A stretch of DNA of 64,000 nucleotides, from assembly GCF_041435215.1 (NCBI RefSeq), contig NZ_CP108394.1, positions 2,542,001 through 2,606,000 on the forward strand, written 5' to 3'. A program made the position numbers and the translations under genes. The notes beneath the pieces were generated by a model. It was not told the DNA's origin, searched no databases, and was given only the letters and a program-made list of their open reading frames with translations. This document shows positions 8,513 to 16,726 of the stretch, piece by piece. The stretch comes from Streptomyces sp. NBC_01314 (lineage in GTDB: Bacteria; Actinomycetota; Actinomycetes; Streptomycetales; Streptomycetaceae). Within the stretch, counting starts at the first letter, position 1. Every line of letters begins with the position of its first letter.

Positions 8513-9450
8513 CCGACCTCGGAGGCGTCAGACAGCGGGAACCGCCCGCCATCAGCCCTGGGGAGAATCTGGGGAGTTTGGACCGGCGTGCAGATCTCCC
8601 TCCCCAGCAGTCCGTCAATAGCCGTCCGCCCCTTGCTTCCAGCCTCCGGCATGAAGTGAGCATAGTAACCGAGGGTGATCGCCGGCGAGGAGTGCCCGAG
8701 CCACCGCGCCACGGTCACCACGGACTCTCCAGCCTCCAGCATGATCGAGGCACAGGTGTGCCGCAGCACATGGAAGCCGTCCTTCGGCGCTGCCCCCCAC
8801 TGCCAGTCCTTCGCTCCATCGTCGCGCGGCGGGATGACGCCCGCCTTGGCCAAGGCGGGCTTCCAGGAGTAGGTGTTCCACGTGTTCACCGCAATGGCGT
8901 TGCCGAATCGCGTGGTGAGCAGCAGGGAGAACCTCTTCCGCTGTTCACGCGGGTCTTCTTCCCTTCGGCAGGGTGAAGTACAGCCTCCCCCTGATCGCCT
9001 GGACTCGGCGGCGGACGTGAAGCACGCCTCTCGCGTAGTCGATGTCCTCCGGGCTCAATCCGAACACCTCGCCCTGGCGGAGCCCGCAGCCCAGACCGAG
9101 TACGACGGCTATCCGGTTTCGCGGGCTGATGACGTCGCGGACTCGCCGCGCCGTCCCCAACAGCCAAGCTTCGCGGCGCTCCTGCGGCGCCTTGGGCCAC
9201 CGCACGGACTTCGCGTGCATGGGGTTCCTGGCGAGCCGCTTGTCATCGACGGCAGCCTCCAGAATGGAGGACAGCTCGGAAAGGATGCCGCGCCGATAGT
9301 CGACCGAGGAGACGGTGGCCTCCGACTTCGCCATGTACGCACGCAGATCCGCCGCCGTGATGTTCCTGAGCGGGAGTTGCCCCAGATACGGAATGATGTG
9401 AAGGCGTGCCTTCCGCGGTTCCCCTCTCCGGTCCTCATTGGGCGTTTAGG
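8491..9450 (-). pseudogene. int: Tyrosine site-specific integrase, frameshifted
   Basis: Remnant of a phage/AICE-type tyrosine recombinase. The upstream part (about 9430-8945) reads an N-terminal SAM-like region (LHIIPYLGQLPLRNITAADL) and the first catalytic Arg in GLGCGLRQGEVFGL, ending near FTLPKGRR. The C-terminal part (8889-8491), in another frame, carries HVLRHTCASIMLEAG and ARWLGHSSPAITLGYYAHFMP with the catalytic His/Arg pair and the Tyr region. At least one frameshift near 8900-8945 separates them, and the extreme N terminus is missing. It ends 19 bases before the hipA-like start. It is therefore probably inactive, leaving the island fixed unless an integrase acts in trans. Confidence 0.85.
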
Positions 9451-9465
9451 GATGGATTGCGGCAT

Positions 9466-9863
9466 GCATTTTGATCCGCTTTTGATTTATTTATTGCTAA
9501 TGCCTACAGCCTGAAATGCCGGGAAGCTCCGTGCTGGCGGAAACCTTTCGGCCCATTGCTAACCAGGCGGAATCTGATGCCAAGAAGCAGGCAAAACAGG
9601 CATGCGGGTCGACGCCCGGAAGGCCGCAAAGGTACATGCAAGGCGCGAATCAACCCGAAGGCTGTTGGCCGCAGGGAGGCGTAGTAGTGGAAGAGGAGGT
9701 TGACGTACTCGCGGCTCAGCAGCGGGTTGACGCAGCACGCTGCGGCCGGCTAGGGACCCCCACTGGCGGTGGTCGGGTAGCTCCCATGGTCGCCCGTCGG
9801 GTCACGGCGCCTGACTCCGATGCGAACAGCTGACCAGCAGGAGTGCCCGGGACACGGTCAGCG
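9466..9863. other. Stretch without a supportable gene
   Basis: About 400 bases with an AT-rich patch (around 9475-9500, TTTATTTATTGC) that stands out against the surrounding GC. On the minus strand a short peptide LLSREYVNLLFHYYASLRP can be read near 9640-9720, but no start, length or family supports a gene. It is probably decayed element sequence beside the integrase. Confidence 0.5.
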
Positions 9864-10382
9864 TCAGCCGTTCAGCCAGTCGCCTCGGATCAACTCACGA
9901 ACGCGATCGACGTCTTCCGCCGTCCGTCCGCGGGCCAGGACCGCGCCGTCGTCGTCTCGCAAGAGGACGTCCTGTCCAAGGAACCACCGGGATCCGTGTT
10001 CCTGGCCGGTGGGACAGCCCGGGAACGGCAGCCGGGCAGAGTTCGCCTCCAGCAACTCGATGGTGTCTTCGTCCGGGGTGAGGAAGTCACAGAGATCTTC
10101 ATCAGCCTGCAGGGACTCGGACATGACAATCTCGACGAAGCAGAGGGACAAGCGCACCAGCCAGTCCTCCCACCGCTCCGCGCTCTCGTCCCCGAGGTCG
10201 AGCCGGATGAACACAGTGGGATCGTCGTCCCGGAGGCTGTCGAGGAGTATGCCCCAGGATGCGGCTCCCTGGTTCTCGTGCCGGAAGACCAGGGCCTCGT
10301 TGGCATCATCCACATACAGCTCGTCCGGGTCGAGCAGCTCATCATGACGGAGCGTTTCGCATGCTTGGCCGCGCCTGACCAT
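9864..10382 (-). CDS. SMI1/KNR4 (SUKH)-like protein, probably N-terminally truncated
   Basis: A 172-residue acidic protein. DDANEALVFRHENQGAASWGI followed by a run of Asp/Glu and SAERWEDWLVRLSLCFVEIVMSE is typical of the SUKH/Knr4-like proteins that occur as immunity or orphan proteins in Streptomyces. The usual N-terminal part is absent, and the first residues before HDELLDPDELYVDD look like they were picked up from flanking DNA, so this may be a fragment. No toxin gene is adjacent. It sits among other decayed genes near the left end of the island. Confidence 0.5.
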   Translation of the reverse strand: MVRRGQACETLRHDELLDPDELYVDDANEALVFRHENQGAASWGILLDSLRDDDPTVFIRLDLGDESAERWEDWLVRLSLCFVEIVMSESLQADEDLCDFLTPDEDTIELLEANSARLPFPGCPTGQEHGSRWFLGQDVLLRDDDGAVLARGRTAEDVDRVRELIRGDWLNG

Positions 10383-10399
10383 GGAGGTCAGGCGCGGAT

Positions 10400-10660
10400 A
10401 TGGACGGTCACGTTGACGATCGCACGCCGGCGAGGACAGCTCCGCCGAACAACGCCACAGCCGTGATCGTCAACGCCGGCCACCCCTGGCCGCTACGGCT
10501 GCGCGACGGTACGGCTGCGCGACGGTACGGCTGCGCGACGGTACGGCTGCGCGACGGTACGGTCGAGGAACTGGGCCTGGCCGTGAACCTGTTCTTCGGC
10601 GTTGTTGGGCAGGGCCCGTACCAGGTACAGGTCGGCGCGGTCAGCGACGCCTGCAACGGT
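10400..10660 (+). pseudogene. Fragment of a SpoIIE/RsbU-type PP2C phosphatase
   Basis: On the plus strand the peptide NATAVIVNAGHPWPLRLRDGT, then VEELGLAVNLFFGVVGQGPYQVQ, matches the C-terminal core of SpoIIE-like phosphatases (NAGHP-PLLLR-DG ... LG). Only about 60 residues of the domain remain, without N- or C-terminal parts. A 16-bp tandem repeat interrupts the DGT-VEE junction. Three extra copies add 48 bp and keep the frame. It is clearly a relic; nothing suggests expression. Confidence 0.6.
10494..10562. repeat. 16-bp tandem repeat, four full copies
   Basis: The unit TACGGCTGCGCGACGG occurs at 10494-10509, 10510-10525, 10526-10541 and 10542-10557, followed by TACGG. The copies are identical, so the expansion is recent or actively maintained. 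It lies inside the phosphatase relic. Confidence 0.9.
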
Positions 10661-10915
10661 CAGCAGCCAAAAGGCGACGCCACCGGCCCGTGCCTGGACT
10701 GGCACGGCCCCCAGTGTGGAGGCCGCCACGCGAACGCTCAAAGGCACTCGATTCGCTCACGACGACTCGAGGTGAGAGGCGTCGGCGATTTCACTACTGT
10801 CTCAAAACTCTATTGCCCTGTGCTGGCTCCTGTCACCAGAATCGCACGGTTGCACGACAGCGCTGCAGCTCAGCACCACAGTTCCTGCCGGACCAGGGCA
10901 CGCGAGGAGTAGTAG

Positions 10916-12007
10916 TTGAGCACTGGCGACACATGGGCGTACGACGGCCGGCGCTACCGGATGTACAGATTCCCTTCCGATGTCCAGCAAGAACTCAACG
11001 AACTCAACCGGGCTGACAACTGGCATGTCTTCGTCGCCTGGGCCGAGGACGCGTTCTGGATGGTGCTCTGTGTCCTTTCCTGCGTCTACGGCTCCTACTG
11101 GCTGTATCCGCTCGCCGTCCTCGTCATCGGGGCCCGGCAGCGAGGGCTGTCCACCCTGCTGCACGACTGCGCGCACGGTGTGGGCGTCGCCGACAAGCGG
11201 CTCCAGATGTTCGCCGGAACACTGCTGACCGCGTATCCGATCTTCCAGCAGCACTACGCCTACAAGGTCTCCCATGTCTTCACCCACCACCCCAAGCTCG
11301 GTAGCCCGGACGGCGACCCCGATCTGCGGTTCTTCATCGAGCAGGGCGCGTATCGGCAGTCTGCCACGGCCGACTACGTGCGGCGGGTCGTCATCTTCCC
11401 ACTGCTGGGCACGCAGACCTGGGCCTATCTGCGCTATCTCGTGCGCAACCGCTACCGCGTCCTCAAGGGCGTCGAGAAGCGAGCCGAGGTCTCCTCGCCC
11501 GTGCAGCGGCGCAAGCGGGCGATGGACCGGGCTGGGTTCTGGCTGTTCTGGGCTCTTGTCGTCGGGCTCGCCTGGTACGGCGGGTGGCTGCTGGGGCTTC
11601 TGCTGTTCTGGGTGGTTCCGTACCTCACGAGCTTCCAGATCCTCGGCTGGTACATCGAACTCTCCGAGCACACACCGCTGGTGCGCGACTCGAACATCGA
11701 TCTGTACATGACGCGCAACCGCAAGAGCCGCAGCTGGGAGAAGTTCCTGACCGGCATTCACAACGACAACTACCACCTGGAGCACCACCTCGACCCCCGC
11801 ACCCCGTTCTGGAACCTGCACAAGACGCGCAAGATTCGGCTTCGGGACCCGAACTACGCCGCCGTCGACCAGGCGCTCGGCGGGCTGTTCCACCGCGGGC
11901 CCGAGGGGCAGCCCAGCACCATGTCGGCGATCGTCCGCTCCATGACGCCCGACCAAGAAACCACGCCCGAGAACCGGATCCAAGAGGGGCGCGATGTCGC
12001 AGCCTGA
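10916..12007 (+). CDS. Membrane-bound fatty acid desaturase-like di-iron oxidase
   Basis: A 363-residue membrane di-iron enzyme with all three histidine boxes: HDCAHG (about residue 83), HVFTHH (about 120) and NYHLEHH (about 285). Hydrophobic segments lie at about residues 40-75 and 205-240. The family inserts double bonds into, or hydroxylates, unactivated C-H bonds. The start is read as TTG 10916 because GAGGAG lies seven bases upstream; no in-frame ATG has a comparable site. It is the first gene of a tightly overlapped five-gene operon with homoserine-derived chemistry. That context points to an amino-acid conjugate as substrate, as with the desaturase of rhizobitoxine synthesis (RtxC), rather than a membrane lipid. 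The substrate is inference. Confidence 0.85.
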   Translation: MSTGDTWAYDGRRYRMYRFPSDVQQELNELNRADNWHVFVAWAEDAFWMVLCVLSCVYGSYWLYPLAVLVIGARQRGLSTLLHDCAHGVGVADKRLQMFAGTLLTAYPIFQQHYAYKVSHVFTHHPKLGSPDGDPDLRFFIEQGAYRQSATADYVRRVVIFPLLGTQTWAYLRYLVRNRYRVLKGVEKRAEVSSPVQRRKRAMDRAGFWLFWALVVGLAWYGGWLLGLLLFWVVPYLTSFQILGWYIELSEHTPLVRDSNIDLYMTRNRKSRSWEKFLTGIHNDNYHLEHHLDPRTPFWNLHKTRKIRLRDPNYAAVDQALGGLFHRGPEGQPSTMSAIVRSMTPDQETTPENRIQEGRDVAA

Positions 12008-13328
12008 CCACAAGGCTCTCGCAGCCAAGGAGTTCACCAGGCCCGAGTCGGCCGTCGTACACGGCGGCTCGCAGGCACGGCTGGGCATCACCCCGCCCAT
12101 GGTGACCCCGATCTTCCAGACCGCCGCGTACGAGCTGCCCAGCACGGCCGTCGCCGCGGGCATCTTCGACCTGATCCAGGACGGGCAGGCGTACACCCGG
12201 CTCAACAACCCGACCTGCGACGTGCTCGAAGAGCGCATGGCCGCGGTCGACGGCGCGGCCGCCGCGCTTGCCGTCGCCTCCGGGCAGGCCGCCGTCAGCC
12301 TCGCCCTGCTCAACATCTGCCAGGCCGGCGACAACATCGTCAGCTCCAACGAGCTCTACGGCGGCACCTGGAACCTGCTGGCGAACACCTTCGCCCGCTT
12401 CGGGATCGAGACGCGGTTCGTCAGCCCCGAGGACCCGGCGAACTTCGCCGCCGCGACCGACGAGCGCACCCGCTGCTACTTCGGCGAGACCCTGCCCAAC
12501 CCCCGCCTGCGGCTCTTCCCCATCGAGGAGGTCGCCCAGGCCGCCGAGTCCCACGGCCTGCCGCTGGTTCTCGACAACACGATGCTGCCGTATGTCCTGC
12601 GCCCCATCGAGCTCGGCGCGCACATCCTGGTGTACTCCGCCACCAAGTACATCGGAGGACACGGCTCCAGCCTCGGCGGGCTGATCGTCGACGGCGGAAC
12701 CTTCGACTGGGAGCGGCACGCCGACCGCCATCCGCTGATGACCACGCCCGACCCGGCGCACGGCGACGCCGTGTGGACGCGCACCGGCAAGGAGCTCAGC
12801 GGCGCGCTCGGCCGCAGCAGCTATCTGCTGAAGGCCCGCGAGACGCTGCTGCGCGACCTCGGGCCCTGTCTGAGCCCATTCAACGCCTTCCTGCTGCTCC
12901 AGGGGCTGGAGACGCTTCCGCTGCGGATGCGGGTGCACGGCGAGAACTCCGCCAAGGTGGCCGCCTTCCTGCACGGCCATCCACTCGTCGACCAGGTCAT
13001 CCACCCCGCCCTCGTCGGCGGCGAGGAGGGCGAGCGTGTGCGCCGCTATCTCCGCGGCAACACCGGCCCGCTGGTGCAGTTCGAGGTCAAGGGCGGCCGG
13101 GAAGCCGGCAGCCGGTTCATCGAGGCGCTCCGGCTGATCTCGCACGTCACCAACATCGGAGACGTGCGGTCCATGGCCACCCACCCCGCCTCCACCACCC
13201 ACGCCCAGCTCCCCGAGGCGGAGCAGATCGCCGCCGGCGTCACACAGGGGTCGATCCGGCTCGCAGTCGGCGTGGAGCACATCGACGACCTGCTCGCCGA
13301 CCTCGACCAAGCGCTGAAGGCGATATGA
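11994..13328 (+). CDS. O-acetylhomoserine sulfhydrylase-like PLP enzyme (Cys/Met metabolism family)
   Basis: A 444-residue type I PLP enzyme. The Schiff-base Lys lies in YSATKYIGGHGSSLGG (about residue 216). AYTRLNNPTCDVLEERMAAVDG and LPNPRLRLFPIEEVA are typical of O-acetylhomoserine aminocarboxypropyltransferases (MetY). These enzymes replace the gamma-acetoxy group of O-acetylhomoserine with a nucleophile, usually sulfide. The start overlaps the desaturase stop by 14 bases, so the genes are co-translated. A homoserine O-acetyltransferase two genes on would supply the substrate. In rhizobitoxine synthesis a domain of this family joins an alcohol to acetylhomoserine to form an ether. Here the nucleophile is unknown and could be oxygen or sulfur. 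Confidence 0.9.
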   Translation: MSQPDHKALAAKEFTRPESAVVHGGSQARLGITPPMVTPIFQTAAYELPSTAVAAGIFDLIQDGQAYTRLNNPTCDVLEERMAAVDGAAAALAVASGQAAVSLALLNICQAGDNIVSSNELYGGTWNLLANTFARFGIETRFVSPEDPANFAAATDERTRCYFGETLPNPRLRLFPIEEVAQAAESHGLPLVLDNTMLPYVLRPIELGAHILVYSATKYIGGHGSSLGGLIVDGGTFDWERHADRHPLMTTPDPAHGDAVWTRTGKELSGALGRSSYLLKARETLLRDLGPCLSPFNAFLLLQGLETLPLRMRVHGENSAKVAAFLHGHPLVDQVIHPALVGGEEGERVRRYLRGNTGPLVQFEVKGGREAGSRFIEALRLISHVTNIGDVRSMATHPASTTHAQLPEAEQIAAGVTQGSIRLAVGVEHIDDLLADLDQALKAI

Positions 13329-14077
13329 GCGCACCGGACACGAGCACGCCCTTGGTCGCGCTCGCCTGCGTCACCGAGGACATCGACGGCGTCCCGCACG
13401 CGGCGGTCCGTCAGGTGTACGTGTCGGCGCTGGAGGACGTCTCCGGCTGCGCGGTCGCCCTGCTGCAGGGGCCCGCCGCCTGGCTGCCGTCGGTGCTCGA
13501 CCGCTTCGACGGGATCGTTCTGGGCGGCCACGAGTCCAATGTGGCGCCAGAGCGGTACGGCAGCCCTCCCGAGCCTGGCCCGCGCGCACCCGAGCGGGAC
13601 GAGCTGGCCCTGGCGCTGCTCCCCCTGGCGATCGGCGCCGGCCTGCCCATCCTCGGCGTCTGCCGCGGGCTCCAGGAGCTGAACGTGGCGTACGGCGGGA
13701 CTCTGCGGGACATCGGCTCGCTGCCGATCGGCGCGGGGCACCGCGAGGATCTGAGCCTGCCCCGAGACGAGCAGTACCTTCCCGCGCACGACATCGCGGT
13801 GACCCCCGGCGGTCTGCTGCGCGAGATCGTCGGGCAGGACACCGTACGGGTCAACTCCTTGCACCAGCAGGCGATCGACCGTCTCGCGCCGGGACTCAGG
13901 CTCGAGGCGGCGACCGCCGACGGCGTCGTCGAGGCGGTCTCGGTGGCGGACGCCCCCGCCCTCGCCCTCGCCGTGCAGTGGCATCCCGAGTGGTACGCCT
14001 CCTCCGACCCGGTCTCCAAGTCACTGTTCACCGCGTTCGGAGCGGCCGCCGCCCAACGTTCCCGGAGGCGCAGATGA
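13325..14077 (+). CDS. Class I glutamine amidotransferase-like gamma-glutamyl hydrolase (peptidase C26, PuuD-like)
   Basis: A 250-residue C26 peptidase. The nucleophile Cys lies in ILGVCRGLQELNVAYGG (about residue 112) and the His-Glu pair in LAVQWHPEWYASSD (about 219-221). These enzymes cleave gamma-glutamyl amides such as gamma-Glu-GABA. ATGA overlaps at both ends couple it to the PLP enzyme and to metX. In a biosynthetic operon such an enzyme often removes a gamma-glutamyl protecting group from an amine. No glutamine-synthetase-like ligase is in the operon, so such protection would have to come from elsewhere. Substrate unknown. Confidence 0.86.
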   Translation: MSAPDTSTPLVALACVTEDIDGVPHAAVRQVYVSALEDVSGCAVALLQGPAAWLPSVLDRFDGIVLGGHESNVAPERYGSPPEPGPRAPERDELALALLPLAIGAGLPILGVCRGLQELNVAYGGTLRDIGSLPIGAGHREDLSLPRDEQYLPAHDIAVTPGGLLREIVGQDTVRVNSLHQQAIDRLAPGLRLEAATADGVVEAVSVADAPALALAVQWHPEWYASSDPVSKSLFTAFGAAAAQRSRRRR

Positions 14078-15270
14078 CGAATGCTTCTCGGCGCCCGGAG
14101 CGCCTGGTGCTCTTCGGCGCGGACCGGCCGCTGCGCCTGGAATCCGGCCGGACCCTCACCGATGTGCCCGTGGCCTTCGAACGGTACGGCCCGCCCGACC
14201 CCACAGGCGCGGACACGGTCTTCGTCTGTCATGCCCTGACCGGCGACGCGCATGTGACCCGCCACCGGCCGGACGACGCTCCGGGCTGGTGGGAGTCGAT
14301 GGTGGGGCCGGGCCGGCCGATCGACACGGACCGGTTCCAGGTGATCTGCGCCAATGTGCTCGGCGGCTGCTCGGGCACCCTGGGACCGGCTCCGCTCGCC
14401 GACCGCGCAACGTGGGTGCCGTTCCCGCAGATCACCGTCGCCGACATGGTCGCCGTCCACCGCGAGCTGCTGCGCCGGCTCGGCGTCGGACGGCTGCACG
14501 CGGTCGTCGGCGGCTCCCTGGGCGGCATGCAGGCGCTGGAGTGGCTGCTGCGCCATCCGCAGGACGCTCAGCGGTACGGACTGATCGCCACCTCCGCCCT
14601 GCTGTCCACCGACAACCTCGCATTCAACGCCATCGGACGCGCCGCGATCCGCAGCGACCCACGGTTCCAGGGCGGCACCTATCGAGCCGGCGAGGGGCCG
14701 GACGCGGGCCTGGGCATCGCCCGCATGATCGGCCATCTCACTTACATGTCCGGGGACTCCTTACAGGCGAAGTTCGACCGCGACCTCGCTCCGCCGCCGC
14801 ACGGAGCCCGCACGGAGGGGATCGCCGCATGGGGGCCGTTCTCCGTGGAACGCTATCTGGAGCGTCAGGCGGACAAGCTCGTCGCGCGCTTCGACGCGAA
14901 CAGCTACCTCTGTCTGACCAGTGCCATGGACCTGTTCGACGCCTTCGCGACGCCGTACGAGGCGGTCGCCGAGGCGGAGCCCGACGTGTACCTCTTCAGC
15001 TTCGAGTCGGACCGGCTGTACGGCGTCGAGCACAGCCGCCACATCATGGAGCAGCTGGACAAGGCGGGCGTCAGCTGTGCGCACTTCCACGAGGAGACCT
15101 CGCGGGGAGGTCACGACGCCTTCCTGATGGACGTGCCCGGGTACCTGGACGAGGTGGCACGATGGCTCGCCGCGCCCTCGCGCCGCAGAGCCCCCGCGCC
15201 CGGTGCACTCAGCGTTCCCTCCAACACCCGCACCCAGCAGCCCAGGAGCTCCCATGACGTCGATGCGTGA
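14074..15270 (+). CDS. metX: Homoserine O-acetyltransferase
   Basis: A 398-residue alpha/beta-hydrolase acyltransferase that makes O-acetylhomoserine from homoserine and acetyl-CoA. MetX signatures are CHALTGDAHV, WWESMVGPGRPIDTDRF, ICANVLGGCSGT and the nucleophile Ser in VVGGSLGGMQALEWL (about residue 148). The Asp is in FSFESDRLY and the catalytic His in RGGHDAFLMD. ATG 14074 overlaps the previous stop and has CGGAGG upstream. The last 40 residues are low-complexity and overlap the next gene. Placed beside an acetylhomoserine-using PLP enzyme, it looks like a dedicated pathway copy rather than the housekeeping methionine gene, but methionine or sulfur salvage cannot be excluded. Confidence 0.92.
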   Translation: MTNASRRPERLVLFGADRPLRLESGRTLTDVPVAFERYGPPDPTGADTVFVCHALTGDAHVTRHRPDDAPGWWESMVGPGRPIDTDRFQVICANVLGGCSGTLGPAPLADRATWVPFPQITVADMVAVHRELLRRLGVGRLHAVVGGSLGGMQALEWLLRHPQDAQRYGLIATSALLSTDNLAFNAIGRAAIRSDPRFQGGTYRAGEGPDAGLGIARMIGHLTYMSGDSLQAKFDRDLAPPPHGARTEGIAAWGPFSVERYLERQADKLVARFDANSYLCLTSAMDLFDAFATPYEAVAEAEPDVYLFSFESDRLYGVEHSRHIMEQLDKAGVSCAHFHEETSRGGHDAFLMDVPGYLDEVARWLAAPSRRRAPAPGALSVPSNTRTQQPRSSHDVDA

Positions 15271-15958
15271 CAGCCCCGGCGCCGCGGTAGGCGGCACGTC
15301 AGGCCGGACATCACGCGGAATCGGCGCGATCATCCAGCGACCGCTGATTCCCGACCGGCCCACGCGCCGGCTGTCGCAACTGGTCTTCGGGCTCGTCCTG
15401 TACGGCGTCAGCGACGCGATGGTGATCCAGTCCGGGCTAGGCGTCGAGCCGTGGGATGCGCTGAGCCAGGGCCTGTCCCGGACCGTCGGTCTGGGCATCG
15501 GCATGTGGACCAACATCATCGGTGCCCTGGTGCTGCTGCTGTGGATCCCGCTCCGCAACAAGCCCGGTCTGGGCACCGTGCTCAATGTGCTGCTGGTCGG
15601 CACGGTCATGGACCTCTTCATGGCCTGGACGCCCGTGCCCGAGGCGATGTGGCTGCGCTGGACCGTCCTGATCGCCGGCGTCGTACTCAACGGCGTCGCC
15701 ACCGGTGCGTACATCGGCGCTGGCCTCGGGCCGGGGCCCCGCGACGGGCTGATGACCGGGTGGGCGGCCCGCGGCCACTCCATCCGCGTTGTCCGCTGGG
15801 TGATCGAACTGTCCGTGCTGGCCATCGGGTTCCTGCTCGGCGCGACGCTCGGCATCGGCACGCTCATCTACGCCGTCGCCATCGGGCCGCTCGCGCAGGT
15901 CTTCATCCCGATGCTCGATGTGAAGAGCCGGACACCGGACGGGGACGCCGCAACGTAG
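15254..15958 (+). CDS. YczE/YyaS/YitT-family integral membrane protein
   Basis: A 234-residue membrane protein with about five hydrophobic helices (LVFGLVLYGVSDAMVIQSGLG, MWTNIIGALVLLLWIPL, LLVGTVMDLFMAW, VLIAGVVLNGVATGAYIGAGLG, VLAIGFLLGATLGIGTLIYA). The motif GLGPGPRDGLMTGWAAR is characteristic of the YczE-type family. ATG 15254, with CAGGAG upstream, overlaps the metX stop by 17 bases. It closes the operon and may export the product or import a precursor. The family has no well-established substrate. Confidence 0.8.
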   Translation: MTSMRDSPGAAVGGTSGRTSRGIGAIIQRPLIPDRPTRRLSQLVFGLVLYGVSDAMVIQSGLGVEPWDALSQGLSRTVGLGIGMWTNIIGALVLLLWIPLRNKPGLGTVLNVLLVGTVMDLFMAWTPVPEAMWLRWTVLIAGVVLNGVATGAYIGAGLGPGPRDGLMTGWAARGHSIRVVRWVIELSVLAIGFLLGATLGIGTLIYAVAIGPLAQVFIPMLDVKSRTPDGDAAT

Positions 15959-16225
15959 GCGCAACGGGAGAGGTGGTCCGCAGGACTCCTCCAGGCGCCT
16001 CGGCCACTTCCAGGAGTCGACCATTCTCAGCTGAATCCACCGGTGAATGCTTGCCCGACCATATGGGCACGAAGACGCTGATGCCCTTTGACCTGGGATG
16101 GTGGGACTTTCTGCTGAACCACGTCGCCAGATCGAGAGAACACCCGCGAGGTGCAACCCTGCCATGCCGTCACTGCGGTCTCCGCCGTCTTCGACGAGCC
16201 GAATCCAGGGTGTTCCGGCTGACGG

Positions 16226-16620
16226 GCGCCCCGAAGGCGCCGAACCTGCGGGTGAGACCGGGTGCCTGCTCGGCAAAGGTCTTGCGCGGACAGGGAGTCT
16301 TCCATGCAGACGAACCGGCGCACTCGTAGTGCCACCACGACGAACTCGCCGGCCGTCGGTAGATCACGGCGAAACCGCAGGTAGGAGCCGTGTTTTCCAC
16401 TCACCCAGCGATCGAGTCCCGGACAGGCCGCCCGGTTTGCCGTGGACCGGGCTTCCTGCCGGACACCGTGTCGGCCACCTCGACCGACTCCACGGACGCA
16501 CCTTCCACCGAGGAGAACATCAACTCTTCGAGCTGCAGCCGTACTCCGTTCGCAGAGCAGCACTGTTGGCCACAGCACACCCAACCCGGAAGATTTTCGG
16601 GCGACCTCCAACGCCCTCAC
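16226..16620 (-). mobile_element. ISL3-family transposase remnant (N-terminal part, frameshifted)
   Basis: Between the two convergent operons the minus strand holds the N-terminal zinc-ribbon region of an ISL3-type transposase. It reads ACPGLDRWVSGKHGSYLRF, RRDLPTAGEFVVVALRVRRFVC, then after a frame change CPRKTFAEQAPGLTRRFG. No DDE catalytic part remains and no terminal repeats were recognised. The flanking parts of the 770-base space (15959-16225 and 16621-16726) show no gene. It marks past insertion activity inside the island. Confidence 0.72.
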
Positions 16621-16726
16621 GGGGAGTCAACAGTCACGCTGCGTACGCGACGTCCTTGTGCTCGCCCGCCGACGCGTCAACGTCCGGCGGGCCCTCGTCC
16701 GTCACCGACGGTGCACTTCCTCAGTG

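Noticed and set aside
10494..10562. CRISPR array
   Set aside because: Units are 16 bp and directly adjacent with no spacers, and no cas genes are present.
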